Assembly (NCBI RefSeq): GCF_000708265.2
Contig: NZ_JCKI01000003.1
Coordinates: forward strand, 124,001-188,000
Reading direction: 5' to 3'
DNA: 64,000 bases
From: Pedobacter sp. R20-19
Lineage (GTDB): Bacteria > Bacteroidota > Bacteroidia > Sphingobacteriales > Sphingobacteriaceae
This document shows, in pieces, positions 54,803 through 63,128 of this stretch (within the stretch, counting starts at the first letter, position 1; each line of letters begins with the position of its first letter). The position numbers and the translations under genes were made by a program. Below the pieces are notes generated by a model. The model did not search any database, had not been told where the DNA came from, and saw nothing but the letters and a program-made list of their open reading frames with translations.

Positions 54803-55615
54803 TTATAAAATGGCTTGTCTGATCCGAATCAGCTTAACTAATGTTTCTTCTAGTAAATCAAGATGAAGCATATTCGCGCCATCAGATTTTGCATTTGCAG
54901 GATCAGGATGCGTTTCAATAAATAAACCATCAGCACCAACTGCAATGGCTGCTTTAGCTATTGTTGATATTAACTCAGGCTTTCCTCCTGTTACACCACT
55001 ACTTTGATTAGGTTGTTGCAAAGAATGCGTGCAGTCCATCACCACCGGAACACCAAAACTTTGCATTTCTGGCAAACCACGGTAATCCACTATCAGATCC
55101 TGATAGCCAAAGGTATTTCCCCTATCTGTTAAAATTACCTTATCATTTCCAGCTTCTTTAATTTTTTCTACTGCAAATTTCATTGATCCGGCAGACAGAA
55201 ACTGACCTTTTTTTACGTTAACCACTTTTCCAGTGTTTGCAGCGGCAATTAACAGATCAGTCTGGCGGCAAAGAAAAGCAGGAATTTGCAAAACATCTAC
55301 ATATGCAGCGGCCATAGCAGCTTCATCGCTCTCATGAATATCAGTTACTGTAGGTACACCAAATTCTCTTCCAATTCGTTCCAAAATCCGCAATGCTTTT
55401 TCATCACCAATGCCAGTAAAAGAACTGCCTTTGCTTCTGTTTGCCTTGCGGTACGAACCTTTAAAAATATAGGGTATCTGAAGTTTATCTGTAATGGATA
55501 TGATCTTCTCAGCAATACGCATGGCAATATCTTCACCTTCAATTGCACATGGGCCAGCCATTAAAAAGAAGTTTCCAGAATCAGTATTTTTTATTTTATC
55601 TAAATAGTTAAGCAT
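54803..55615 (-). CDS. kdsA: 3-deoxy-8-phosphooctulonate synthase
   Basis: Condenses arabinose 5-phosphate with phosphoenolpyruvate to make Kdo 8-phosphate for lipopolysaccharide. 270 residues from ATG 55615; the frame extends 14 codons upstream without conservation. Family motifs LMAGPCAIEG, FKGSYRKANRS, PTVTDIHESDE, ILTDRGNTFGYQDLIVDYR and VMDCTHSLQ are all present. The substrate-supplying isomerase kdsD lies nearby on the other side of recQ. The metal-independent type is suggested by the asparagine in the N-terminal LNYLDKIKN region, tentative. Confidence 0.96.
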   Translation of the reverse strand: MLNYLDKIKNTDSGNFFLMAGPCAIEGEDIAMRIAEKIISITDKLQIPYIFKGSYRKANRSKGSSFTGIGDEKALRILERIGREFGVPTVTDIHESDEAAMAAAYVDVLQIPAFLCRQTDLLIAAANTGKVVNVKKGQFLSAGSMKFAVEKIKEAGNDKVILTDRGNTFGYQDLIVDYRGLPEMQSFGVPVVMDCTHSLQQPNQSSGVTGGKPELISTIAKAAIAVGADGLFIETHPDPANAKSDGANMLHLDLLEETLVKLIRIRQAIL

Positions 55616-55620
55616 AATTG

Positions 55621-55699
55621 AGATTTGAGATTTGAGACTTAAGATATGAGATTTCAAAACGTCAACTGTCTCAAATCCAATATCTATTATCTCAAATCT
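55621..55699. repeat. Small inverted repeat between recQ and kdsA
   Basis: AGATTTGAGA (55621-55630) and TCTCAAATCT (55690-55699) are a perfect 10-base inverted pair; extra GAGATTTGAG and GTCTCAAATC copies lie inside. Looks like a short dispersed palindromic element. It fills the 89-base gap and could act as attenuator between the two genes. Confidence 0.6.
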
Positions 55700-55704
55700 A
55701 ATTT

Positions 55705-57894
55705 TTAGTTTCCTAGTTCCGACATAAATTTAATTCTCATCAATTGAATTTCTTCGCGGGTATAATCTGTTTCGCCCAGCTCATTCAATGCTTCATCAAT
55801 AGAATCACTTTCAGCTGCTCTGAAATAGTCAAAAACTTCATCCTGTCTGTCATCATCAATCACTTCATCAATGAAATAATTCAGGTTGAGTTTTGTACCA
55901 GAGTTTACAATAGATTCTACCTCTTTCAAAATTTCTTCATAGGTAATTCCTTTTGAATCAGCAATGTCTTCCAAACCAATCTGACGATCTATATTCTGAA
56001 TTATAGAAACCTTCATTTGCGATTTGTTCGCCTGCGTTTTAATAATTAAATCAATTGGCCGTTCAATATCATTATCCTCTACATACTTTTTGATTAGCTC
56101 AATAAATGGTGTACCAAATTTCATGGCTTTACCAGAACCAACTCCAGAAATTTGCTTGATCTCTTCCGTAGTGATCGGATAATGCGTACACATCTCTTCT
56201 AATGACGGATCCTGAAACACTACAAATGGTGGAACACTCTTTTGCTTGGCAATCTTTTTTCTTAAATCTTTAAGTAATTGCAGTAAGTGTGTATCCAATG
56301 CGCCAGAGCCCTGTTTTACATCATCATCGTCATCATCGGTACCTGTTTCAATAGGCTCATTTAAAATAAATTTTAAACTGTAAGGATTTATAATAAAATC
56401 TTTTCCTTGTTTGGTTAATTTTAATAAACCATAATTATCAATATCCTTAAAGAGATAATTATTTAAAACGGCCTGACGAATTACAGATTTCCAAAGCAAA
56501 ATCCCTTCTTCTTTACCGATTCCAAATTCTGGCACTTTACTATGCTCATAAGCAATGGTTTGTGCAGTTTCCAAACCTAAAAAAACATTCAATAGATGGG
56601 CATCATCAAACTTTTCTTCTGTTTTTTGTATAAACTTAAGTAAGGTTGCTAATTGTGCTTCAGCATCAAATTGTTTTTTAGGCTTTTTGCAGTTATCACA
56701 CATGCAATTGCAACCTGTTTCATTAAAGTTTTCTCCAAAATAATGAAGAATCTGCTTCCGGCGGCAAACGCCAGATTCAGCATAATCAATAACTTCTTTT
56801 AATATTTGAGTACCAATTTCGCGTTCTGAAACTGGCTTATCTTTCATAAACTTCGCTAGCTTATCTACGTCTTTCTGCGCATAAAAAGCAATGCAAATTC
56901 CTTCTCCACCATCGCGGCCAGCCCTACCAGTTTCCTGATAGTAACCTTCCATACTCTTTGGTACATCATGATGAATCACAAAGCGAACATCAGGTTTATC
57001 AATCCCCATCCCGAAAGCAATCGTTGCTACAATTACTTCAGCATCTTCCATCAAGAATTTGTCTTGCGTTTCTGCCCTCACCTTAGGGTCTAAACCTGCA
57101 TGATAAGGTAATGCACTAATACCATTTAAGTTTAAAGCTTCGGCAACCTCTTCTACTTTTTTACGGCTGAGGCAATAAATAATTCCTGATTTACCTGGAT
57201 TGGATTTTATATACTTAATGATTTCTTTATTAATATCACGCTTAGGGCGGATTTCATAAAACAGATTAGGCCTGTTAAATGAGGATTTAAATAAAGTGGC
57301 TTCAGACATGCCTAAGTTCTTCATGATATCCTGCTGAACTTTCGGTGTAGCCGTGGCTGTAAGTGCGATGATTGGAATATTATCTCCCAAACCAGCAATT
57401 ACCTGTTTAATTTTACGATATTCTGGCCTGAAATCATGCCCCCACTCCGAGATACAATGTGCTTCATCAACAGCTACAAAAGAAATTTTAATTAAGTTTA
57501 AAAACTCAATATTGTCTTGCTTAGCCAAAGATTCCGGAGCAACATATAACAGTTTTGTATGCCCGCTAAGCAGATCGGATTTAACCTGAGTAATTTCAGA
57601 TTTGTTAAGAGATGAATTTAGGAAATGTGCAATGCTGTCATTTCCACCAAAGGCCCGCAATTGGTCCACCTGGTTTTTCATTAAAGCAATAAGGGGCGAA
57701 ATAACAATTGCCGTTCCTTCACTCATTAATGCAGGCAACTGATAGCAAATAGACTTCCCTCCGCCCGTTGGCATAATCACAAAAGTGTTATTGCCTTCTA
57801 AAATATTTGTTATGATCGACTCCTGATCACCTTTGAAATTATCAAACCCAAAGAAATTTTGCAGGTTATCAAATAACGACTTTTTCACGTCCAT
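55705..57894 (-). CDS. recQ: ATP-dependent DNA helicase RecQ
   Basis: A 3'-5' helicase in recombination and fork repair. 729 residues from ATG 57894, which gives MDVKKSLFDNLQNFFGF. Helicase motifs: Walker A MPTGGGKSICYQLP (near 41-54), DEAH in VDEAHCISEWGHDFRPEY, and motif VI HHDVPKSMEGYYQETGRAGRDG. The zinc-binding RQC part shows CRRKQILHYFGENFN and CNCMCDNC. A C-terminal HRDC domain is followed by an extra acidic tail rich in Asp and Glu, longer than E. coli RecQ. An upstream start 13 codons earlier is possible but not conserved. Confidence 0.97.
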   Translation of the reverse strand: MDVKKSLFDNLQNFFGFDNFKGDQESIITNILEGNNTFVIMPTGGGKSICYQLPALMSEGTAIVISPLIALMKNQVDQLRAFGGNDSIAHFLNSSLNKSEITQVKSDLLSGHTKLLYVAPESLAKQDNIEFLNLIKISFVAVDEAHCISEWGHDFRPEYRKIKQVIAGLGDNIPIIALTATATPKVQQDIMKNLGMSEATLFKSSFNRPNLFYEIRPKRDINKEIIKYIKSNPGKSGIIYCLSRKKVEEVAEALNLNGISALPYHAGLDPKVRAETQDKFLMEDAEVIVATIAFGMGIDKPDVRFVIHHDVPKSMEGYYQETGRAGRDGGEGICIAFYAQKDVDKLAKFMKDKPVSEREIGTQILKEVIDYAESGVCRRKQILHYFGENFNETGCNCMCDNCKKPKKQFDAEAQLATLLKFIQKTEEKFDDAHLLNVFLGLETAQTIAYEHSKVPEFGIGKEEGILLWKSVIRQAVLNNYLFKDIDNYGLLKLTKQGKDFIINPYSLKFILNEPIETGTDDDDDDVKQGSGALDTHLLQLLKDLRKKIAKQKSVPPFVVFQDPSLEEMCTHYPITTEEIKQISGVGSGKAMKFGTPFIELIKKYVEDNDIERPIDLIIKTQANKSQMKVSIIQNIDRQIGLEDIADSKGITYEEILKEVESIVNSGTKLNLNYFIDEVIDDDRQDEVFDYFRAAESDSIDEALNELGETDYTREEIQLMRIKFMSELGN

Positions 57895-57985
57895 TTTGTG
57901 TAATAAAATATGCGATGCTATTTTTCTATCCAAAATAACATAATTTTACAAGAAATTCAAGTATCAACAAACAATTTTTTTCTCT

Positions 57986-58954
57986 TTGAAAAGTAAAAAA
58001 TATATTCTCCAGTCGGCCATAAACACTTTAGCGCTCGAAGCAGCAGCAATATTGAATGTTTCAAAAAATCTAAACGATGATTTTGAAAAGGTAGTATCCA
58101 CCATTTTAAATTGCAATGGTCGCGTAATTGTGACCGGAATAGGTAAAAGTGCCATCATTGCACAGAAAATAGTGGCTACATTTAACTCAACAGGTACACC
58201 AGCTATATTTATGCATGCCGCTGATGCCATTCATGGTGATCTGGGTATGATTCAGCGGAATGATGTGATTATCTGTTTATCAAAAAGTGGAAACACACCA
58301 GAAATTAAAGTATTAATTCCACTGCTTAAGGCTGCAGGAAATATTTTGATTGGCATGGTAGGAGAATTAAGCTCCTTTTTAGCCGAACATGCACATTTAA
58401 TTTTAAATACGGAGTTCGAAAAGGAAGCTTGTCCGCATAACCTGGCACCAACAACAAGTACTACCGCTCAGCTAGCTTTAGGCGATGCCCTGGCCATTTG
58501 CCTTTTAGAATGCAGAGAATTCAATGAAGCTGATTTTGCAAAGTATCACCCCGGTGGTTCGCTTGGTAAAAAACTATATCTAAAAGCTGGTGATCTCGCT
58601 TTAACCAATGAAAAACCCGCTATTAGCCCCAATGCTTCTGTAAAAGATGTATTAATAGAAATTAGCAAAAACCGTTTAGGTGCAGTTGCTGTTGTAGATA
58701 ACGATAATGATGTACTTGGTGTAATTACAGATGGTGACATCCGCAGAATGCTTGAAAATAATGAATCAATTGCCGGATTAAAGGCACAAGACATTATGGG
58801 TAAGCAGCCCAAAAGTATACAGTATAACTCACTTGCTGTTGATGCGCTACACATAATAAAGCAAAATAACATTACACAGTTGTTAGTGTTAAAACAAAAC
58901 ACTTACTTTGGAATAATCCACCTGCACGATCTCCTGAATGAAGGAATTGTGTAA
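57986..58954 (+). CDS. kdsD: Arabinose 5-phosphate isomerase (KpsF/GutQ/KdsD family)
   Basis: 322 residues. Converts ribulose 5-phosphate to arabinose 5-phosphate, the substrate of KdsA. A SIS domain (about 35-170) carries VTGIGKSAIIAQK, IHGDLGMI and LSKSGNTPEIK; two CBS domains follow (about 200-320: KDVLIEISKNRLGAVAVVD and ITQLLVLK). Start TTG at 57986; no ATG or GTG occurs near the conserved N-terminus. It runs directly into the mannose guanylyltransferase gene (14 bases) and is divergent from recQ. Confidence 0.95.
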   Translation: MKSKKYILQSAINTLALEAAAILNVSKNLNDDFEKVVSTILNCNGRVIVTGIGKSAIIAQKIVATFNSTGTPAIFMHAADAIHGDLGMIQRNDVIICLSKSGNTPEIKVLIPLLKAAGNILIGMVGELSSFLAEHAHLILNTEFEKEACPHNLAPTTSTTAQLALGDALAICLLECREFNEADFAKYHPGGSLGKKLYLKAGDLALTNEKPAISPNASVKDVLIEISKNRLGAVAVVDNDNDVLGVITDGDIRRMLENNESIAGLKAQDIMGKQPKSIQYNSLAVDALHIIKQNNITQLLVLKQNTYFGIIHLHDLLNEGIV

Positions 58955-58968
58955 CATTAAAATATATA

Positions 58969-60060
58969 ATGAATAAAGATTACTACGCACTAATTATGGC
59001 AGGCGGAGTCGGAAGTCGCTTTTGGCCCGTTAGTAGAACAGAGTACCCAAAACAGTTTATAGATTTTTTCGGCGTTGGTAAAACGTTGATTCAAAGTACT
59101 TATGAAAGATTTTTAAAGATCTGTCCACCAGAAAATATTTTTATCGTTACCAACGATATTTATTCTGATTTGATAAAGGAACAGCTTCCTCAATTAAGCG
59201 ATAATCAGATTCTTGCTGAGCCTTTAATGAGAAATACAGGACCTTGTATTGCTTATGGAAGTTTTAAAATCGCTGAGTTGAATCCAAATGCAACCATCGT
59301 GGTGGCACCATCCGATCATACCATTGCAGATATGGATGGCTTTATTGCATCTATTGAACAGTCTTTGGAAGCAGCATCAAAAAATGATTGTTTGATCACT
59401 TTAGGGATCAAACCTAACCGCCCTGATACTGGATACGGTTATATTCAGCATACGGATCATGTATTAAATACGGATACCGATTTACATAAAGTTAAAACCT
59501 TTACTGAAAAACCGAACTTAGAACTGGCCAAGTCATTTATACAGAGTGGGGATTTTCTATGGAATGCAGGTATTTTTATATGGTCTGCAAGAGCCATACT
59601 AAATGCGTTTGAAAAACATCTGCCTGATATGTATGAGATTTTTCATATTGGAAGATCAGATTTAAACAGTGCTGGTGAAAAAGAATTTATTAACAATGCT
59701 TATTTTCAATGTACCAATATTTCTATTGATTTTGGCATTATGGAAAAGGCTGATAATGTTTACGTACTTCCATCAGATTTTGGCTGGTCGGATTTAGGTA
59801 CCTGGGCTTCCATTTACGAAATGGCTGATAAGGATTATGTAGGTAATGCTGTAATTCCATCAGAACAGGTAATTATGTTTGATTCTTCTAACTGTATGGT
59901 GAACGTACCAAAAGAAAAGTTAGTTATTTTGAACGGATTACATGATTATATTGTAGTAGAGAACAACAATATGCTCATGATCTGCCCTAGAAATGAAGAG
60001 CAAAAGGTAAAAGAATTTGTAGCCGAGGTAAAATCAAGATTTGGCAATAAATTTATTTAA
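58969..60060 (+). CDS. Mannose-1-phosphate guanylyltransferase
   Basis: 363 residues, without the isomerase domain of ManC fusion proteins. Makes GDP-mannose for surface glycans. The nucleotidyltransferase signature GGVGSRFWPVSR (residues 12-23), VVAPSDHTIAD and FTEKPNLELAKSF are all intact, with FGWSDLGTWAS later. The gene probably shares a transcript with kdsD. GDP-mannose is also a fucose precursor; no other sugar nucleotide genes are adjacent. A terminator follows. Confidence 0.95.
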   Translation: MNKDYYALIMAGGVGSRFWPVSRTEYPKQFIDFFGVGKTLIQSTYERFLKICPPENIFIVTNDIYSDLIKEQLPQLSDNQILAEPLMRNTGPCIAYGSFKIAELNPNATIVVAPSDHTIADMDGFIASIEQSLEAASKNDCLITLGIKPNRPDTGYGYIQHTDHVLNTDTDLHKVKTFTEKPNLELAKSFIQSGDFLWNAGIFIWSARAILNAFEKHLPDMYEIFHIGRSDLNSAGEKEFINNAYFQCTNISIDFGIMEKADNVYVLPSDFGWSDLGTWASIYEMADKDYVGNAVIPSEQVIMFDSSNCMVNVPKEKLVILNGLHDYIVVENNNMLMICPRNEEQKVKEFVAEVKSRFGNKFI

Positions 60061-60079
60061 GCGAAAGTTAAATCAATAA

Positions 60080-60124
60080 AAAAATCCTAACGGCTATATC
60101 ATGTAGAAGTTAGGATTTTTTTTT
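60080..60124 (+). terminator. Terminator after the kdsD-guanylyltransferase unit
   Basis: AAAAATCCTAAC / GTTAGGATTTTT, a 12-base stem (60080-60091 with 60109-60120) with a 17-base loop and a T run. Confidence 0.88.
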
Positions 60125-60164
60125 GTTTGTAACGCTTCATTCGGCAAAGGCCTAATGAAATGTT

Positions 60165-60935
60165 TTATGAAAGGGTTCTTTGTCTTACTGCCTCGTATAA
60201 AATGACACCTGCAGAAACAGACACATTAAGTGATTCTATCTTCCCTGACATTGGAATTTTGGCTAAATGATCAGCTACACGTAGAAGATCGTTAGAAATT
60301 CCCTCATCTTCAGATCCCATTACGATCGCCGTTGGCATGGTATAATCAGGCGCATAAATTAAATCGCTTGTTTTTTCTGTACAAGCTACAACCTGCAAAC
60401 CACTATCTTGTAGATACAAACAGATTTTATGAAGATTAGCATGTCGGCAAATAGGAATATTAAATAAAGCACCTGCAGATGTTTTAATAGCATCCGCATT
60501 GATCTGAGCAGCATTTTTTAAAGGTACAACGATGGCATGCACACCAACACAGGCTGCCGTTCTTGCCATGGCGCCCATGTTACGCACATCCGTAACGCTA
60601 TCCAAAACTAAAATCAAAGGCACCTCCCCTTTTTCAAATACTGCTGGAATGATATCTTCAATATTCTGATAAGTGATTGGAGAAATCACTGCAATAACGC
60701 CTTGATGATTCTTTTGCGACATGCGGTTTAATTTCTCAATCGGAACAGCATTTAGAGGAATCAGGGTATCTTTTAATAAAGCCTTTAGCTCCAGGAAAAG
60801 TTCTCCACCCAAGCCACGCTGCTGATAAATCGTTTCAATATCTCTTCCAGCTTTAACGGCCTCAATTACGGCTCTAATGCCAAATACAAACTCATTATTT
60901 TCTTTTGCGCGTTGCGGTCTTCTAAAATTATCCAT
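60165..60935 (-). CDS. rlmB: 23S rRNA (guanosine-2'-O-)-methyltransferase RlmB
   Basis: 256 residues of the SPOUT/TrmH superfamily. N-terminal substrate-binding domain (EFVFGIRAVIEAVKAGRDIETIY), then the SPOUT motifs DVRNMGAMARTAACVGVHAIV, IVMGSEDEGIS and SLNVSVSAGVILYEAVRQR, which form the SAM-binding knot. Methylates G2251 of 23S rRNA, as inferred from full-length similarity; other TrmH relatives are possible. ATG start, preceded by a TACTTTTG box. Confidence 0.92.
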   Translation of the reverse strand: MDNFRRPQRAKENNEFVFGIRAVIEAVKAGRDIETIYQQRGLGGELFLELKALLKDTLIPLNAVPIEKLNRMSQKNHQGVIAVISPITYQNIEDIIPAVFEKGEVPLILVLDSVTDVRNMGAMARTAACVGVHAIVVPLKNAAQINADAIKTSAGALFNIPICRHANLHKICLYLQDSGLQVVACTEKTSDLIYAPDYTMPTAIVMGSEDEGISNDLLRVADHLAKIPMSGKIESLNVSVSAGVILYEAVRQRTLS

Positions 60936-60951
60936 GTTTCGAAATTGTTTG

Positions 60952-60959
60952 CAAAAGTA
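60952..60959 (-). promoter_or_regulatory. Probable rlmB -7 element
   Basis: Minus-strand TACTTTTG (full TAnnTTTG match) 16 bases before the ATG; a TTTG at 60973-60976 upstream (minus strand) is closer than usual for a -33 element. Confidence 0.45.
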
Positions 60960-61170
60960 ATTGTTTTTACGGCAAAGGCGAGGAAATTTATTAGTATTAA
61001 GGAAATAGAAATTCTAAAACAGAAAATTGATTGCTGTATGCGCCCATTCATTTCCTATTATCAACTTCCAATGTAAAACATTAAAAAAAAGCTACGAAAT
61101 AAATTTATTCAGATTCAATTTGTTAACAAACTGCTAGTAATTTGTTAAAACATTACGATAAACTTTTACC

Positions 61171-61178
61171 TACTTTTG
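61171..61178 (+). promoter_or_regulatory. -7 element directly before dnaB
   Basis: TACTTTTG, full TAnnTTTG match, ends 4 bases before ATG 61183; TTTG lies at 61141-61144 upstream. Transcription would begin at or beside the start codon. Confidence 0.45.
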
Positions 61179-61182
61179 TAAA

Positions 61183-62745
61183 ATGAGTATCGATAACGGA
61201 CAAGGCGGAAAAAATAGTTTAACAGCACGGAAAGCGAGGCTAACAAGCACCGTAAGCAACATGGGGAAATTACCTCCACAAGCTTTAGATTTAGAAGAGG
61301 CAGTTTTAGGTGCGTTAATGCTTGAAAAAGATGCCTTATCAGCTGTAATTGATATTTTAAAACCAGAGGTTTTTTATCAGGAATCACATCAGAAGATTTT
61401 TGAAGCCATTCACATGCTTTTTGAAAAATCTAAACCTGTTGATATTCTAACGGTTACTGCAGAGCTTCGCCAAATGGGATCTCTGGAGATGGTGGGTGGT
61501 GCTTATTACATTACTAACCTCACCAATCGTGTGGCATCAGCTGCGAACATTGAATTTCATGCCAGGATCATTTCTCAGAAATATATTCAAAGAGAATTGA
61601 TCAGGATTTCTACTGATATCATTACTACGGCTTATGAAGATACTGCAGATATATTTGATTTGCTGGATCATGCAGAGAAAGGCTTATTTGATATTGCCCA
61701 AAACAACTTGCGTAGAGATACCCAGAAAATGGACGATATTATTAAGCAGTCTTTAGCAACATTGGAAGAGCTAAGAACTAAAACAGATGGTTTAACTGGT
61801 GTTCCAACTGGTTTTACCGGACTGGATAGAATTACGGGGGGCTGGCAAAAACAAGATTTAGTAATCATTGCGGCCCGTCCGGCAATGGGTAAAACAGCCT
61901 TTGTTTTAACCTGTGCAAGAAATGCCACAGTAGATTTTGCAAAACCCACTGTTGTTTTTTCATTGGAGATGTCATCAGTACAGTTGGTAAATCGTTTAAT
62001 TTCCGGAGAAGCAGAAATTGAGCAAGAAAAAATCAGAAAAGGAAATCTGCAAGAATGGGAATGGCAGCAATTGCACAGTAAGATTGGTCGTTTAACTGAA
62101 GCACCACTATTAATTGATGATACCCCTGCATTAAATATATTTGAATTTAGGGCGAAATGCCGGAGGCTAAAATCACAATACGATATCCAACTCGTGATTG
62201 TAGATTATTTGCAATTGATGCATGGTAAAGGCGAAGGAAAAGGTGGCGGTAACCGTGAGCAGGAAATTGGTAGTATTTCAAGGGCTTTAAAATCAGTAGC
62301 TAAAGAGCTAGATGTTCCAGTATTGGCACTTTCACAATTAAGTCGCGCCGTAGAGAGCAGGCCTGGTTTACAGGGTAAGCGACCAATGCTATCCGATTTG
62401 AGGGAATCAGGATCTATCGAGCAGGATGCAGATATGGTATTATTCTTATATCGCCCGGAATATTATGGCATTACAGAGGATGAGCAAGGAAGATCACAAG
62501 CAGGTATTGGAGAGGTAATTATTGCAAAACACCGTAATGGCGAAACAGGAATTGTTCCACTTCGTTTCGTAGGTAAATTTGTGAAGTTTACCGATCTGGA
62601 AGAAGATTTTACGGCACCAACATCATTTGCTGCTGCAGATCCATCAGCTGGAATGTATCCTTCGCAAGATTTTGAAAAACAAAGTAATGTGATTATTCGT
62701 CCATCAAAAATGGATGATTATAATGATGATGATCCTCCGTTTTAG
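61183..62745 (+). CDS. dnaB: Replicative DNA helicase DnaB
   Basis: 520 residues. N-terminal helical domain (PPQALDLEEAVLGALMLEKDAL) and RecA-like helicase domain with Walker A ARPAMGKT (231-238), VIVDYLQLM as Walker B and SRAVESRPG...MLSDLRESGSIEQDAD as H3/H4 motifs. The C-terminal extension ends MDDYNDDDPPF, an acidic tail as in other Bacteroidota. No intein. The last 33 bases and following sequence are partly duplicated downstream (see repeat at 62713). ATG start. Confidence 0.98.
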   Translation: MSIDNGQGGKNSLTARKARLTSTVSNMGKLPPQALDLEEAVLGALMLEKDALSAVIDILKPEVFYQESHQKIFEAIHMLFEKSKPVDILTVTAELRQMGSLEMVGGAYYITNLTNRVASAANIEFHARIISQKYIQRELIRISTDIITTAYEDTADIFDLLDHAEKGLFDIAQNNLRRDTQKMDDIIKQSLATLEELRTKTDGLTGVPTGFTGLDRITGGWQKQDLVIIAARPAMGKTAFVLTCARNATVDFAKPTVVFSLEMSSVQLVNRLISGEAEIEQEKIRKGNLQEWEWQQLHSKIGRLTEAPLLIDDTPALNIFEFRAKCRRLKSQYDIQLVIVDYLQLMHGKGEGKGGGNREQEIGSISRALKSVAKELDVPVLALSQLSRAVESRPGLQGKRPMLSDLRESGSIEQDADMVLFLYRPEYYGITEDEQGRSQAGIGEVIIAKHRNGETGIVPLRFVGKFVKFTDLEEDFTAPTSFAAADPSAGMYPSQDFEKQSNVIIRPSKMDDYNDDDPPF

Positions 62746-63025
62746 GATGAATCAGCATTGCTCAAATAATTTCCTGCAGATAAGTGATTTCCTAAGAACG
62801 ACAGTTAAAATCTGCGGTATCCATTTTAATCTGCCGGAGAAACCATTTCATAGCGATCTTTAAGCGTATTTAATCGCAAATGTTGATGATTACAATGACG
62901 ATGATCCACCATTTGAGGATCAAATCGGCATTGCCCAAATAATTTCACGCAGATTTAGGTGATTTCCGCAGAACAATAGTTAAAATCTGCGGTAATCATT
63001 TTAATCTGCGGGACAACCTCTTCAT
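62713..63025 (+). repeat. Tandem duplication including the dnaB 3' end
   Basis: Copy one (62713-62851) contains the last 33 bases of dnaB, its stop and about 100 bases more; copy two starts 172 bases later (62885-63025). The copies match at roughly 80 percent, for example GATGATTATAATGATGATG versus GATGATTACAATGACGATG. In copy two the stop codon is GAG, so that frame reads on as EDQIGIAQIISRRFR. Copy two also contains CGCAGAT and ATCTGCGG, a common Bacteroidota repeat core. No other gene is seen in 62746-63128. Confidence 0.85.
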
Positions 63026-63128
63026 CATGCTCACTTAAAATTTACAATGCAAGTTAACAACATTACGTCTTTAACAAAAATGATTCAGCATTGATATTTG
63101 CTAGCAAAACTTTCTAATAATCCCCTTA

